DNA of 15,682 nt. Origin: UBA4655 sp044337015. GTDB lineage: Bacteria; Planctomycetota; Planctomycetia; Pirellulales; UBA1268. A program made the position numbers and the translations under genes. Shown here in pieces: positions 1 through 7,334 of this stretch (the stretch's first letter is position 1; every line of letters starts with the position of its first letter). The stretch spans positions 1-15,682 of the forward strand of contig JBIIOJ010000044.1 of assembly GCA_044337015.1 (NCBI GenBank), read 5' to 3'. The notes beneath the pieces were generated by a model that worked only from the letters and a program-made list of their open reading frames with translations, did no database searches and had not been told where the DNA came from.

Positions 1-29
1 CCGCCCCCGATGTGCCATGTTTTCCAGAA

Positions 30-112
30 TGCCGGAGGTGGGACTTGAACCCACACGCCCTTGCGGGCAACGGATTTTGAGTCCGCCGCGTCTGCCATTC
101 CGCCACTCCGGC
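30..112 (-). tRNA. tRNA-Leu (anticodon CAA)
   Basis: The minus strand folds into a complete class II tRNA. A perfect 7-bp acceptor stem pairs 106-112 with 31-37, and the discriminator A is at position 30. The anticodon stem encloses the loop CTCAAAA, which places CAA at positions 34-36 and so reads the leucine codon UUG. A long variable arm (GCCC, GCAA, GGGC) is typical of tRNA-Leu. The T arm GTGGG/TTCAAGT/CCCAC is canonical. No CCA is encoded; the bases after the discriminator are TTC, so CCA must be added after transcription. The ends were set from the acceptor pairing. Confidence 0.96.
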
Positions 113-223
113 TCGTGAGAGGCGTTTCTTTCCGTGCAGAGTACGCCCGGCCGTCGCGTTTTGCCAGCGGCCGCCTCCGCGCCGGCCAATCGCCCGGGAG
201 GCCGTCTGGATCGGTGTGCGAGA

Positions 224-1309
224 TCAGGGAGCGAGCGGTAAACGGCAGGCTTGGAGCAGGGTGCGTTGAACCTGCAAGTCGTGTTCGTAAGGAAAGTCGG
301 TCGGCTTCTCTCCGCGAATGACCCTGGCCATGTCGACGGCATCGTCGACGTAGCGAACGTAGCGGGGCATGGCGATCTCGTGCGTGCCCGCCCGAAAGTC
401 GCCCCGGGGCTTGGCGAGTGTCAGCCGGACCGAAGGGTTGTCGAGCGGTTGGATGTGAAAAGTGCCTTCGGTTCCACATACCACCAGATGGCGACGCTCG
501 CCTCCCTGCACTTCTATGGCAGTCGTTTTCACCGTGGCCAGGGCCCGTGGATAGCTCAAAACCGCCAGCATGTTGTCCAGCAGGGAATCGTCGATCTCGG
601 CCGAATGCCTGGCAAACCCGGTCACCTCCGAGGGAGCCCCGAGGATCTTGATGACGATGTCCAGCAAGTGACAGCCAAGCTCGAACATCATCCCGCCCGG
701 GTAGCGGGCGAGCTGCCGGCGATCCTCTGGTCCCACGACCTTGCTCATCACCGCGTGGACTTCGAAAACATCGCCCAACCAGCCGTCGTGGAGGTATTTA
801 CGCAGCAGCACGACCGCCGGGTTGTAGCGATACATGTAGCCCATCTGGACCATCAACTGCCGACGGGCTGCCTCTTCCAGGATCCGCTGGTAGTGAGGCA
901 ACGACTCACCGGCCGGCTTGTCGAGATGGACATGTTTGCCGGCGGCGACGCATGCCTCGGCCGCATCGAGCGAGTCGCAAATGTGGGTCTCGACCAGGAC
1001 GGCTTGCAGTCCGGTCTGGTCGAGGAGTTGCTCCTGCGTCATCCAGGGCAGGTCGCGAAAGACGGCCTGCGATTCGGCCCGCTTCCTCAGTTCGGCATCC
1101 GGCTCCACGATGCCCACGACCTCGTAGTCCGGCGACTCGCGGTAGACCGACAGCTTGGTCGCATGACCATGTCCGACCCCGATCTGACCGATGCGAATAG
1201 GCTTGCCGCCGCCCTCTCCGGCATCACCACGAACACCTCGGGAGAGCAGGGCGAACGCCGTGCCAGTGCCAACGTGTTTGAGCAGCTGACGTCGGCTGTC
1301 CAATCGCAT
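224..1309 (-). CDS. Tat-exported Gfo/Idh/MocA-family NAD(P)-dependent oxidoreductase
   Basis: This 361-residue protein belongs to the Gfo/Idh/MocA family, which oxidises or reduces sugars, inositols and related polyols with a bound nicotinamide cofactor. Residues 5-28 form a twin-arginine export signal (SRRQLLK followed by a hydrophobic stretch), so it probably acts in the periplasm. The Rossmann segment starts near residue 38 with IRIGQIGVGHGHA. The family's catalytic-lysine motif appears as HVHLDKP at 127-132. MGYMYRYNP follows at 157-164, and the GCHLLD motif at 212-217 supplies the conserved His214 and Asp217. Start ATG at 1309 has GAGG a few bases upstream. It lies 25 bp downstream of the 163-residue gene on the same strand, so co-transcription is plausible. 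Exported members of this family are numerous in planctomycetes and the substrate cannot be told from sequence. Confidence 0.93.
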   Translation of the reverse strand: MRLDSRRQLLKHVGTGTAFALLSRGVRGDAGEGGGKPIRIGQIGVGHGHATKLSVYRESPDYEVVGIVEPDAELRKRAESQAVFRDLPWMTQEQLLDQTGLQAVLVETHICDSLDAAEACVAAGKHVHLDKPAGESLPHYQRILEEAARRQLMVQMGYMYRYNPAVVLLRKYLHDGWLGDVFEVHAVMSKVVGPEDRRQLARYPGGMMFELGCHLLDIVIKILGAPSEVTGFARHSAEIDDSLLDNMLAVLSYPRALATVKTTAIEVQGGERRHLVVCGTEGTFHIQPLDNPSVRLTLAKPRGDFRAGTHEIAMPRYVRYVDDAVDMARVIRGEKPTDFPYEHDLQVQRTLLQACRLPLAP

Positions 1310-1334
1310 GCTGCCTCGACTAGAAGAGGGCGAT

Positions 1335-1826
1335 TCAGAGGTTCATGCCGAGGTAGCCGCCGCCGGCGTCGATCGCCGCCTGCTCCTTCGCGAGCCGCTC
1401 GAGCGTACGCGAGAGGTCGCCGGCCGCGATGTAGCGGTCGAACTCGACCTGCACCGCCCGCTCGGCCGAACGCGCAAGCCACTTCACGGCGGGCTCCGTG
1501 AGCCAGTCGCAGGTTTCCCGGACGAGCTTCACGTCGAGATCGCTCCCTACCGTGCGGCTGTCGAGTTCGTCGGTGAGCAGGGTTCCCTCGACCGCGAATT
1601 CCACCATGCCGATTCCCGGATCATTGGTGAGTTGAAACGTGCAGGAGGCGTTTGTGAGATAGTAGGTATTGCGGGTGCCATGCCGGGCGACGGCCCGCTG
1701 CATCCGCTCGAGTCGGGCGCGGAACACGGGCGAGGCGTCGATCGGGATGTCGAGCCTGGCACAGCCGCGGAGCGGCGTGCAGTCGAACGTGATCCTGACG
1801 GCGGGCCTGGATGGTTCGGCGGTCAT
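1335..1826 (-). CDS. conserved-looking hypothetical protein, 163 aa
   Basis: I do not recognise a family. The 163-residue product has no signal peptide or membrane segment and looks cytoplasmic. Its N-terminal half contains strand-like segments with aromatic and asparagine residues (NTYYLTNASCTFQLTN at about 51-66). The C-terminal half (about residues 105-155) is charged and helical. It ends in a glycine-rich tail, GGGYLGMNL. Coding is supported by length, a clean start and stop, and a sensible amino-acid composition for this GC content. It sits 25 bp upstream of the oxidoreductase on the same strand and is divergent from apbE, with only 27 bp between the two start codons. No strong Shine-Dalgarno sequence precedes the ATG. 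Confidence 0.72.
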   Translation of the reverse strand: MTAEPSRPAVRITFDCTPLRGCARLDIPIDASPVFRARLERMQRAVARHGTRNTYYLTNASCTFQLTNDPGIGMVEFAVEGTLLTDELDSRTVGSDLDVKLVRETCDWLTEPAVKWLARSAERAVQVEFDRYIAAGDLSRTLERLAKEQAAIDAGGGYLGMNL

Positions 1827-1853
1827 GCGGTTACCGTGGCGAAAGTGTAGCTG

Positions 1854-2951
1854 ATGGAACTCACGGAAACTCCCTGCAACGCGTCCTGGAGCGGCGTGAC
1901 CCGGCGACTGGCCTTCGCGGCGGCGGCAGGTTTCGCGACGGCCGCCATCGGTATCATCGGCGGCTGCCGCAGCGAGCCAGTAGAAAAGCGACCCGACTCG
2001 GAACAGCGGTACGAGGCTGCCCGCCGGCTCATGGGGGTGTCTTGGACGATCACGGCGTACGCCGAGTCGAAGGAGCGGGCGGAGGCGGCGGTCGGGGCCG
2101 CCTTCGACGAGGTCGCCAGGCTCGAGCGGATTCTCTCCGACTACGATCCGGAGAGCGAACTCTCGCGGCTTTCCGCCCGGTCACCCGTGACCGCCACCGT
2201 CGGGGACGACCTCTGGAAGGTGCTGGAGCGGGCGAACTGGTTTCGTGATGCAAGCGGCGGAGCGTTTGATCCGACGGTCGGGCCGCTCACAACGCTCTGG
2301 CGGCAGGCGCGACGCGCGGGGCGACTTCCCGACCCCGACAAGCTCGCCGCGGCCCGGCTGGCGGTCGGGCCCTCGACGCTGCAGTGTGATGCGACTGGTC
2401 GCTCGGTCGAGCTTCGGCGGCCCGGTATGCGGCTCGATCTGGGCGGCATCGGCATGGGGCATGCCGTCGATGCCGCGATGGATGTCCTCGATCGTCACGG
2501 CATCCGCTCGGCGATGATCGACGCCTCGGGTGACATCGCGGTATCGTCGCCGCCTCCGGGAAAAACTGGATGGCGGATCGCAGTCGAGCCTTTGCAAGGC
2601 GGGATGGGCGACGGCGGAGCCATCGAAATCGTCGATGCCGCCATCACGACCTCGGGCGACGCCTACCAGGCGGTCGAGATCGATGGCGTCCGCTACAGCC
2701 ACATTGTCGACCCGCGGACCGGCGTCGGCGTTGTTGGCCCCTCGGCGGTGAGCGTGATCGCGGCTGACTGCACGACCTCCGACGCGGCGGCAACCGCCGC
2801 GAGCGTCCTGGGGCCCGAGGCGGGCGGCCGCTTCATCGAGGGCCTGCCCGGGGCTGCAGCGAGGTTCCAGTGGGTCGAGCGGGGCGAAATCCGCACGCGG
2901 CTGACCAGCCGCTGGCCGGGCCAATCGCCGCGAAATGCCCGCAGTCCGTGA
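1854..2951 (+). CDS. apbE: FAD:protein FMN transferase, ApbE-family lipoprotein
   Basis: ApbE enzymes transfer FMN from FAD onto threonine residues of exported or membrane flavoproteins such as Rnf/Nqr subunits and FMN-bind proteins. Residues 15-38 (TRRLAF, a hydrophobic core, then IGGC) form a lipoprotein signal with Cys38 as lipidation site. Family motifs appear in order: LSDYDPESELSRLS (94-107), DLGGIGMGHAVD (195-206), MIDASGDI (221-228), ITTSGDAYQAVEIDGVRYSHIVDPRTG (264-290), and a C-terminal SDAAATAA (309-316) carrying the Asp/Thr metal-binding pair Asp310 and Thr314. The usually conserved lysine of the GGIxKG motif is Met201 here. The ATG at 1854 has no clear ribosome binding site. A GTG at 1896, preceded by GGAG, would give a tidier signal peptide and is a credible alternative start. 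No flavinylation target is encoded in the window. Confidence 0.92.
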   Translation: MELTETPCNASWSGVTRRLAFAAAAGFATAAIGIIGGCRSEPVEKRPDSEQRYEAARRLMGVSWTITAYAESKERAEAAVGAAFDEVARLERILSDYDPESELSRLSARSPVTATVGDDLWKVLERANWFRDASGGAFDPTVGPLTTLWRQARRAGRLPDPDKLAAARLAVGPSTLQCDATGRSVELRRPGMRLDLGGIGMGHAVDAAMDVLDRHGIRSAMIDASGDIAVSSPPPGKTGWRIAVEPLQGGMGDGGAIEIVDAAITTSGDAYQAVEIDGVRYSHIVDPRTGVGVVGPSAVSVIAADCTTSDAAATAASVLGPEAGGRFIEGLPGAAARFQWVERGEIRTRLTSRWPGQSPRNARSP

Positions 2952-3167
2952 TCTCAGCCGGGTTTTTTCGACTCGCCCGCCTGCCCCCTTTTCCCAGGTT
3001 GCCGCTGAACCTTCGGCTGGGCGGATTGCTCCAAGTTTGACGGTTGGGGCGCCGATACCAATTCCGCTGTCGCTGCGCCCTGGTGCATCGACTGCGGCAT
3101 CGGTCGGGGGGCTCGATGTCGGGATGGGTGCCATGCGCAGCCGTCCCCCAGGGCGCGGCGACGGCCT

Positions 3168-3197
3168 TTGACACTCAACGCACCGAACACGCACAAA
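3168..3197 (+). promoter_or_regulatory. possible sigma70-type promoter for the TolC-family gene
   Basis: The 262-bp gap between apbE and the TolC-family gene holds a perfect -35 hexamer TTGACA at 3168-3173. At a spacing of 18 bp the -10 position reads CACAAA, which matches the consensus at only three of six bases, so the call is weak. The expected start of transcription would lie a few bases before the GTG at 3214. The rest of the gap holds a G+C-rich 7-bp stem (3121-3127 with 3141-3147) and a T-run at 2961-2966 just after the apbE stop that lacks a convincing hairpin. Confidence 0.3.
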
Positions 3198-3213
3198 GAC
3201 GAGAACCTGGAAC

Positions 3214-5496
3214 GTGCCCCCCCGGCTGCTCCGACAATTCTGGGTCGCATGGACGAGCCTTTCGCTCGTCGCGGTGGGCTGCGCCCCGAAGCAGCCGTTC
3301 TATTTCTTCGAGGACGGCGACCTCTCGCATTACGTCGGCGCGATCCAGAAGCTCGAGTACCCCGACGCCCAGGACAAGCCGCTCGACGAGGCGGCCGGCA
3401 CGCTCGAGCCGCTCACTCTTTCGAACGCGAAATTCGACAACATCTGGGAGCTCTCGCTGGAGGAGGCGATCCGCACGTCCCTCGAGAATGGCAAGATCCT
3501 GAGGAACCTCGGCGGCCGATTCGCCAGCTTCGGCGGCCCGCGGCCGCAGACGGGCGAGCCGCCGGTGTCGCTCCTCACGGCGCCCGATCTCACGCCGACG
3601 GTCTACGACCCGGCGATCGCGGAAACCGATCCCTTCCGCGGTGTGGAAAGCGCGCTTGCGGCCTTCGACGCGCAGCTGTCGAGTTCTCTGACGTGGGATC
3701 GGCTCAACCGGCCGCAGAACGTCGGTGGCCAATTCACCGCGCTCTTCCAGCAGCAACTCCTGGGCGATCAGGGGAACTGGACGACCGGCATCCAGAAGAG
3801 GACGGCGACCGGTGCGACCTGGGGTTTCGCCAACTCCACCATCTACGACAACAACAACAACCCGACTCGCCAGAACAACGGGCTGCCGATCACGGACCCG
3901 AACTTCAAGGTGCTCGTGCCATCGACCTGGACCACCAACTACGACTTCACGTTCAGCCAGCCGCTCCTGCAGGGAGCCGGAGCCACCTACAACCGGATCG
4001 CCGGGCCGGATGCGTTCGAAAACATCTTCGGCCGCCCGAACTTCCGCGGTGTGCTCCTCGCGAGGATCAACGCCGACATCTCGCTCGCGGAGTTCGAGGC
4101 AGGGGTGCGGAATCTCGTGAGCGACACCGAGCAGAGCTACTGGGAGCTCTACTTCTCCTACCGCAACCTCGAGGCAAGGAAGGCAGGCCGCGACAGCGCG
4201 CTCGAGGCCTGGCGGAAGGTGCATGCCCTCTACGTCGAGCAGTCGCGGGGCGGCGAGGCCGACAAGGAGGCGCAGGCCCGGGAGCAGTACTTCTTCTTCC
4301 GCAGCGAGGTGGAGCAGGCCCTCACCGATGTCTACCGCTGCGAAAACCGGTTGCGGTACATGATGGGAATCACCGCGAGCGACGGCCGGCTCATCCGGCC
4401 GTCGGACGAGCCGACGACGGCCCGGATCACCTTCGACTGGCAGCAGTCGCTCGTGGAGGCGCTCTCGCGGTCGGCGGAATTGCGAAAGCAGAAGTGGCGG
4501 ATCAAGCAGAAGGAGCTCGAGCTCACCGCGGCGAAGAACCTTCTCCTCCCCCGGCTCGACATGATCGGCCGCTGGCGTTTCCTCGGCATGGGACAGGACT
4601 TGCTCAACCAGAACTACCAGGCCTACGGCGCCGACGGTGACGATCCGCTCGTCGGCACGGACGCCTATTCGACGCTTTTCTCCGGCCAATTCCAGGAATG
4701 GCAGGCGGGGGCCCAGTTCCAGATGCCGCTCGGCTTCCGCCGCGAACTTTCGACCGTGCGGAACTTCCAGCTCCAGCTGGCGAGGGAGCGGGCCCGGCTC
4801 CAGGACGAGGAGCTCGAGGCGTCGCACGCCCTCGTCGAGGCCGTGCGGAACGTCGACACCAACTTCTCCCTCGCACAGACCAACTTCAACCGCCGGGTCG
4901 CGGCCGAGAAGCAGGTCGACGCCGTGCAGGCGGCCTACGACGCCGGAACGGTCACGCTCGACCAGCTCCTCGACGCCCAGCGTCGTCGGGCCGAGGCCGA
5001 AAGTTCCTACTATCGTTCCATCGTCGACTACAACCGCTCGATCTCGCAGCTCCATTTCCGGAAGGGATCGCTCCTCGAATACAACGGCGTCTTCCTCGCG
5101 GAAGGGCCGTGGCCGGGGAAGGCCTACTTCGATGCGCACCGCCGCGCCCGACAGCGGGATGCGAGCACCTATCTCGACTACCGGCACTCGCGGCCCGGTG
5201 TCTTCAGCCGCGGGCCGATCACGCAGGAGTTCGAGTCGATCGGGGCCGATGCGAAGCCGATGCAGTTGCCGCCGCGGGATCCCGCCACCCGCGAGCCGGG
5301 CGAGGCAGCGACGCAACCGTCAACGCCCGACCTGCTGCCGACCCCCGCCGATGGCTCTACGACCGCGATCCCACCGCCGATTCGGAATGCCGCCGGAGGC
5401 ATGAATCAAAGCGGGTTCTTCTCGGCCAGCCGCCCCTTGCCGCCGGGCCGCGAGGTCACGAATCCCGACACCGCCTCCGCCACGCAGTTGCGGTAG
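3214..5496 (+). CDS. TolC-family outer-membrane efflux lipoprotein, extended planctomycete type
   Basis: The 760-residue product is a TolC-like outer-membrane channel that would link an inner-membrane exporter to the cell surface. The signal peptide ends in VAVGC, making Cys23 the lipid anchor. An added segment (about 24-85) precedes the first outer-membrane-factor repeat, which begins near LSLEEAIRTSLENG. The central region has long alpha-helical stretches flanking asparagine- and aromatic-rich segments expected of the beta barrel. The second repeat ends with the classic AAYDAGTVTLDQLLDAQRRRAEAESSY segment, then YNRSISQLHFRKGSLLEYNGV. A proline-rich tail of about 100 residues follows. Ordinary TolC proteins are about 450-500 residues, so this one is strongly extended at both ends. 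The GTG at 3214 starts a complete lipoprotein signal; the ribosome binding site is poor. No adaptor (HlyD/MacA-like) gene is adjacent. Confidence 0.93.
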   Translation: MPPRLLRQFWVAWTSLSLVAVGCAPKQPFYFFEDGDLSHYVGAIQKLEYPDAQDKPLDEAAGTLEPLTLSNAKFDNIWELSLEEAIRTSLENGKILRNLGGRFASFGGPRPQTGEPPVSLLTAPDLTPTVYDPAIAETDPFRGVESALAAFDAQLSSSLTWDRLNRPQNVGGQFTALFQQQLLGDQGNWTTGIQKRTATGATWGFANSTIYDNNNNPTRQNNGLPITDPNFKVLVPSTWTTNYDFTFSQPLLQGAGATYNRIAGPDAFENIFGRPNFRGVLLARINADISLAEFEAGVRNLVSDTEQSYWELYFSYRNLEARKAGRDSALEAWRKVHALYVEQSRGGEADKEAQAREQYFFFRSEVEQALTDVYRCENRLRYMMGITASDGRLIRPSDEPTTARITFDWQQSLVEALSRSAELRKQKWRIKQKELELTAAKNLLLPRLDMIGRWRFLGMGQDLLNQNYQAYGADGDDPLVGTDAYSTLFSGQFQEWQAGAQFQMPLGFRRELSTVRNFQLQLARERARLQDEELEASHALVEAVRNVDTNFSLAQTNFNRRVAAEKQVDAVQAAYDAGTVTLDQLLDAQRRRAEAESSYYRSIVDYNRSISQLHFRKGSLLEYNGVFLAEGPWPGKAYFDAHRRARQRDASTYLDYRHSRPGVFSRGPITQEFESIGADAKPMQLPPRDPATREPGEAATQPSTPDLLPTPADGSTTAIPPPIRNAAGGMNQSGFFSASRPLPPGREVTNPDTASATQLR

Positions 5497-5500
5497 AGAT

Positions 5501-5533
5501 GATCACCGGCCGGGCAGCGAAGCGGCCGTGATC
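5501..5533. terminator. stem-loop at the convergent gene junction
   Basis: The TolC-family gene and the minus-strand operon converge with only 6 bp between stop codons. GATCACCGGCC at 5501-5511 pairs with GGCCGTGATC at 5524-5533, giving ten base pairs with one bulged base. The hairpin sits at the end of the minus-strand gene and just past the plus-strand stop. There is no T-run on either side, so this is not a textbook intrinsic terminator. It could still act as a bidirectional terminator or protect mRNA 3' ends. Confidence 0.4.
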
Positions 5534-6654
5534 GCCTCGCGCAGCCGATCGGGATCCCGCGAGCGGATCGTATCGAGCAGGTCCTTCGCCTCGGGCCGCG
5601 GGCAGGCCGCGAGGTAGCCCGCGACGGCACGTCGGACGAGCGGGTCGTCGCCGCCGAGCGACTCCCAAAGCGCCGCGACCGAACGGGCCTCATCCCACGC
5701 CCTGTAGCGTGCCAGATCGACCGTGGCCTCGGCGGCGACGACCGGCGCGGCGAGGAGCTTCGCGGTGGCGTCGACGATTCGCTGCCTTGGAATCGAGTCT
5801 GCAAGGCTCTCCCACGCGAACCGTAGCGCCGAAAGCAGATGTCTCTGATCGACCGGTCGGGCATCGGCCTCGAGAAGCCCGGCTCGTGCGATGACGTCGA
5901 GCCCGCGTGGGCCCTCCGCTACGAGCAGGCCGGCGAGGACGCCGTCGTAGCCCGCCCGGAAGTCGTCGGCCGGCGAGAGGACGGCCTTCCGCAGGACGTC
6001 GATCGCGGCATCGCGCTCCGCCGCATGCTTCGCGGTCGTCGCCGTGAGCCCAAGCGCGAGGGCGTAGAAGCCGCGGCGGCGTTCGTCGATCCCACGGCCC
6101 GCGACCCACTCCCGCAGTTTCGCGGGATCGAAGACATCGGCAACGGAGCGGACTGCCTCGAACGGCGCGAGGCCGAACTCGGTGAAGGCGTCCTCGGCGA
6201 TCGCCGGATCCGGGTGCTCGAGTCTCACCGCGAACCACCGCAGCCGCTTTTCGGCGGGATCGCTCGTGGCGGGTGCCTCGGCGACGTGGCCGATCAACGT
6301 CTCGTCGGCGGCGATCGCCGACCACCGCACGGGCTTCCCCGCGGCTGCATCGTCCGACTCGCCGAAGAGGATCGCGGTGCCCTTCACCGGCGACTCGATC
6401 CGGGCCGTGGCGACCTCCGGCGGTTTGGCCCGGCCGTGGAGCACTGTCAGCACGCGAAACGGCTGGATCGCGATGCCCGTGGCGTCCCTCCCCGGTTCGC
6501 CGGCGGGCTCCGCCACGACCGTGGGGTCGGCCGCATCGCGGCGATCGGTGAGCGAACGGCCCACGACGCCGCAGAACGGGCAGGCCGAGCCCTCGACCGA
6601 AATCGCCACCGTCATCACCACCGCGACCATTCCCGACCGGATCGCGAGTCTCAT
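5503..6654 (-). CDS. exported CPFC-motif protein with helical repeats (shorter paralogue)
   Basis: This 383-residue protein has a signal peptide (1-24) and the mature protein appears to begin with Cys-Pro-Phe-Cys (25-28). An approximately 110-residue beta-rich region follows. The rest, from about residue 145, is built of alpha-helical, HEAT-like units. It is clearly homologous to the 521-residue product at 10751-12316. Both share the CPFC start, a segment of the type LEHPDPAIAEDAFTEFGLAPF versus LEDPDEVLARDAYDEFAIASY, the sequence RRRGFYALALG versus RRRLYATMLG, and a closing YLAACPRPEA versus YLRACPKPEA. It lacks the acidic linker and membrane anchor of that paralogue. The start at 6654 was chosen because it gives the signal peptide; the open frame continues upstream only as a shadow of the AIM24 gene. 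It is the last gene of the operon, 11 bp after AIM24. Function is unknown. Confidence 0.85.
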   Translation of the reverse strand: MRLAIRSGMVAVVMTVAISVEGSACPFCGVVGRSLTDRRDAADPTVVAEPAGEPGRDATGIAIQPFRVLTVLHGRAKPPEVATARIESPVKGTAILFGESDDAAAGKPVRWSAIAADETLIGHVAEAPATSDPAEKRLRWFAVRLEHPDPAIAEDAFTEFGLAPFEAVRSVADVFDPAKLREWVAGRGIDERRRGFYALALGLTATTAKHAAERDAAIDVLRKAVLSPADDFRAGYDGVLAGLLVAEGPRGLDVIARAGLLEADARPVDQRHLLSALRFAWESLADSIPRQRIVDATAKLLAAPVVAAEATVDLARYRAWDEARSVAALWESLGGDDPLVRRAVAGYLAACPRPEAKDLLDTIRSRDPDRLREAITAASLPGR

Positions 6655-6665
6655 GGCGGCTCGCG

Positions 6666-7334
6666 CTAGAGGTAGGCCGCCGCGGACCGCTCGCGTTGCA
6701 TCCGCTGTCGCCAGTAGGGGGTCGTGCAGAGCAGCAGCGTCCCGGTTCCACGGTAGACGAACGCCCGCTTCTGCCCAGAAAGCCAGAAGGCAAGGAGCGA
6801 TTTCGCGGGCCTGCCGATCGACAGCGAGATGCCGTCGGTCCGAGCGATGACGAACGGCCCGTCGGCCACGAGTTGCTCGTTGTCGAGCGTGACTTCCTCC
6901 ACTGGGCCGTCCACCTGCAGCACGGCCTGCCCTTCCCCGCGGAGCATCGTCTTGTACCAGAAGAGTCCCTCGCCGGCCCAGTAGCTCGTCCAGAGCCGTT
7001 CGCGATGGATCGAGAGGTTCACCTCCCCGTCGCTCGCCCAGAAGCACTTCGTGTCGAGGATCCACCGCTCCTCCGGCTTCACCCGCAGCATGTGGTAGCC
7101 GCCGAGCGTCGAGTCGAGGTAGACATGGCCCGTGCCGGAATAGCGGGGCCGCATCACCGACTCGTCGGAGAAGAGCGACACCCACCAGCTGTAAAATGAT
7201 GGCAGGGGCACGTCCATCGAGATCGCCCCCTTCATGTGGTTGAGGGCACCACGCTCCGTGCGGACGTCGTCGTCGTCGAGACCGACCTTGATCCACCGCA
7301 TGCCCTCGGTGGACTCGACTTCAAACGTCGCCAT
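6666..7334 (-). CDS. AIM24-family protein
   Basis: The 222-residue product fits the AIM24/TIGR00266 family, a beta-rich fold of unclear function in bacteria (the yeast member is mitochondrial). Supporting segments are RGALNHMKGAISMDVPLPS, a glycine-rich strand SGTGHVYLDSTLGGYHML, WILDTKCFWASDGEVNLS, and GEGLFWYKTMLRGEGQAVLQ near the middle. There is no signal peptide or membrane helix. The open frame runs far upstream, but the start at 7334 has a strong ribosome binding site at 7341-7349. It overlaps the last 14 bp of the UrtA-like gene, so translation is probably coupled. The CPFC-type gene follows 11 bp downstream. The family call is firm; the role in this operon is unknown. Confidence 0.85.
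   Translation of the reverse strand: MATFEVESTEGMRWIKVGLDDDDVRTERGALNHMKGAISMDVPLPSFYSWWVSLFSDESVMRPRYSGTGHVYLDSTLGGYHMLRVKPEERWILDTKCFWASDGEVNLSIHRERLWTSYWAGEGLFWYKTMLRGEGQAVLQVDGPVEEVTLDNEQLVADGPFVIARTDGISLSIGRPAKSLLAFWLSGQKRAFVYRGTGTLLLCTTPYWRQRMQRERSAAAYL

Noticed and set aside
1..30. Integration site at the tRNA-Leu 3' end
   Set aside because: No integrase, no repeated tRNA 3' segment elsewhere in the window, and the tRNA is intact.
251..1501. 416-codon plus-strand frame over the oxidoreductase
   Set aside because: Shadow of the Gfo/Idh/MocA gene; it ends in a low-complexity arginine-rich tail and has no family features.
2952..2970. Intrinsic terminator after apbE
   Set aside because: A T-run (2961-2966) is present, but I could not find a convincing GC-rich stem immediately before it.
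3175..5316. 713-codon open frame antisense to the TolC-family gene
   Set aside because: It is rich in Arg, Leu, Glu and Val with no domain, as expected from the mirror of a GC-rich coding frame; the plus-strand TolC homology is unambiguous.
6655..7296. Upstream extension of the 383-residue CPFC protein frame
   Set aside because: This part overlaps the AIM24 gene and is arginine-rich nonsense; the real protein starts with the signal peptide at 6654.
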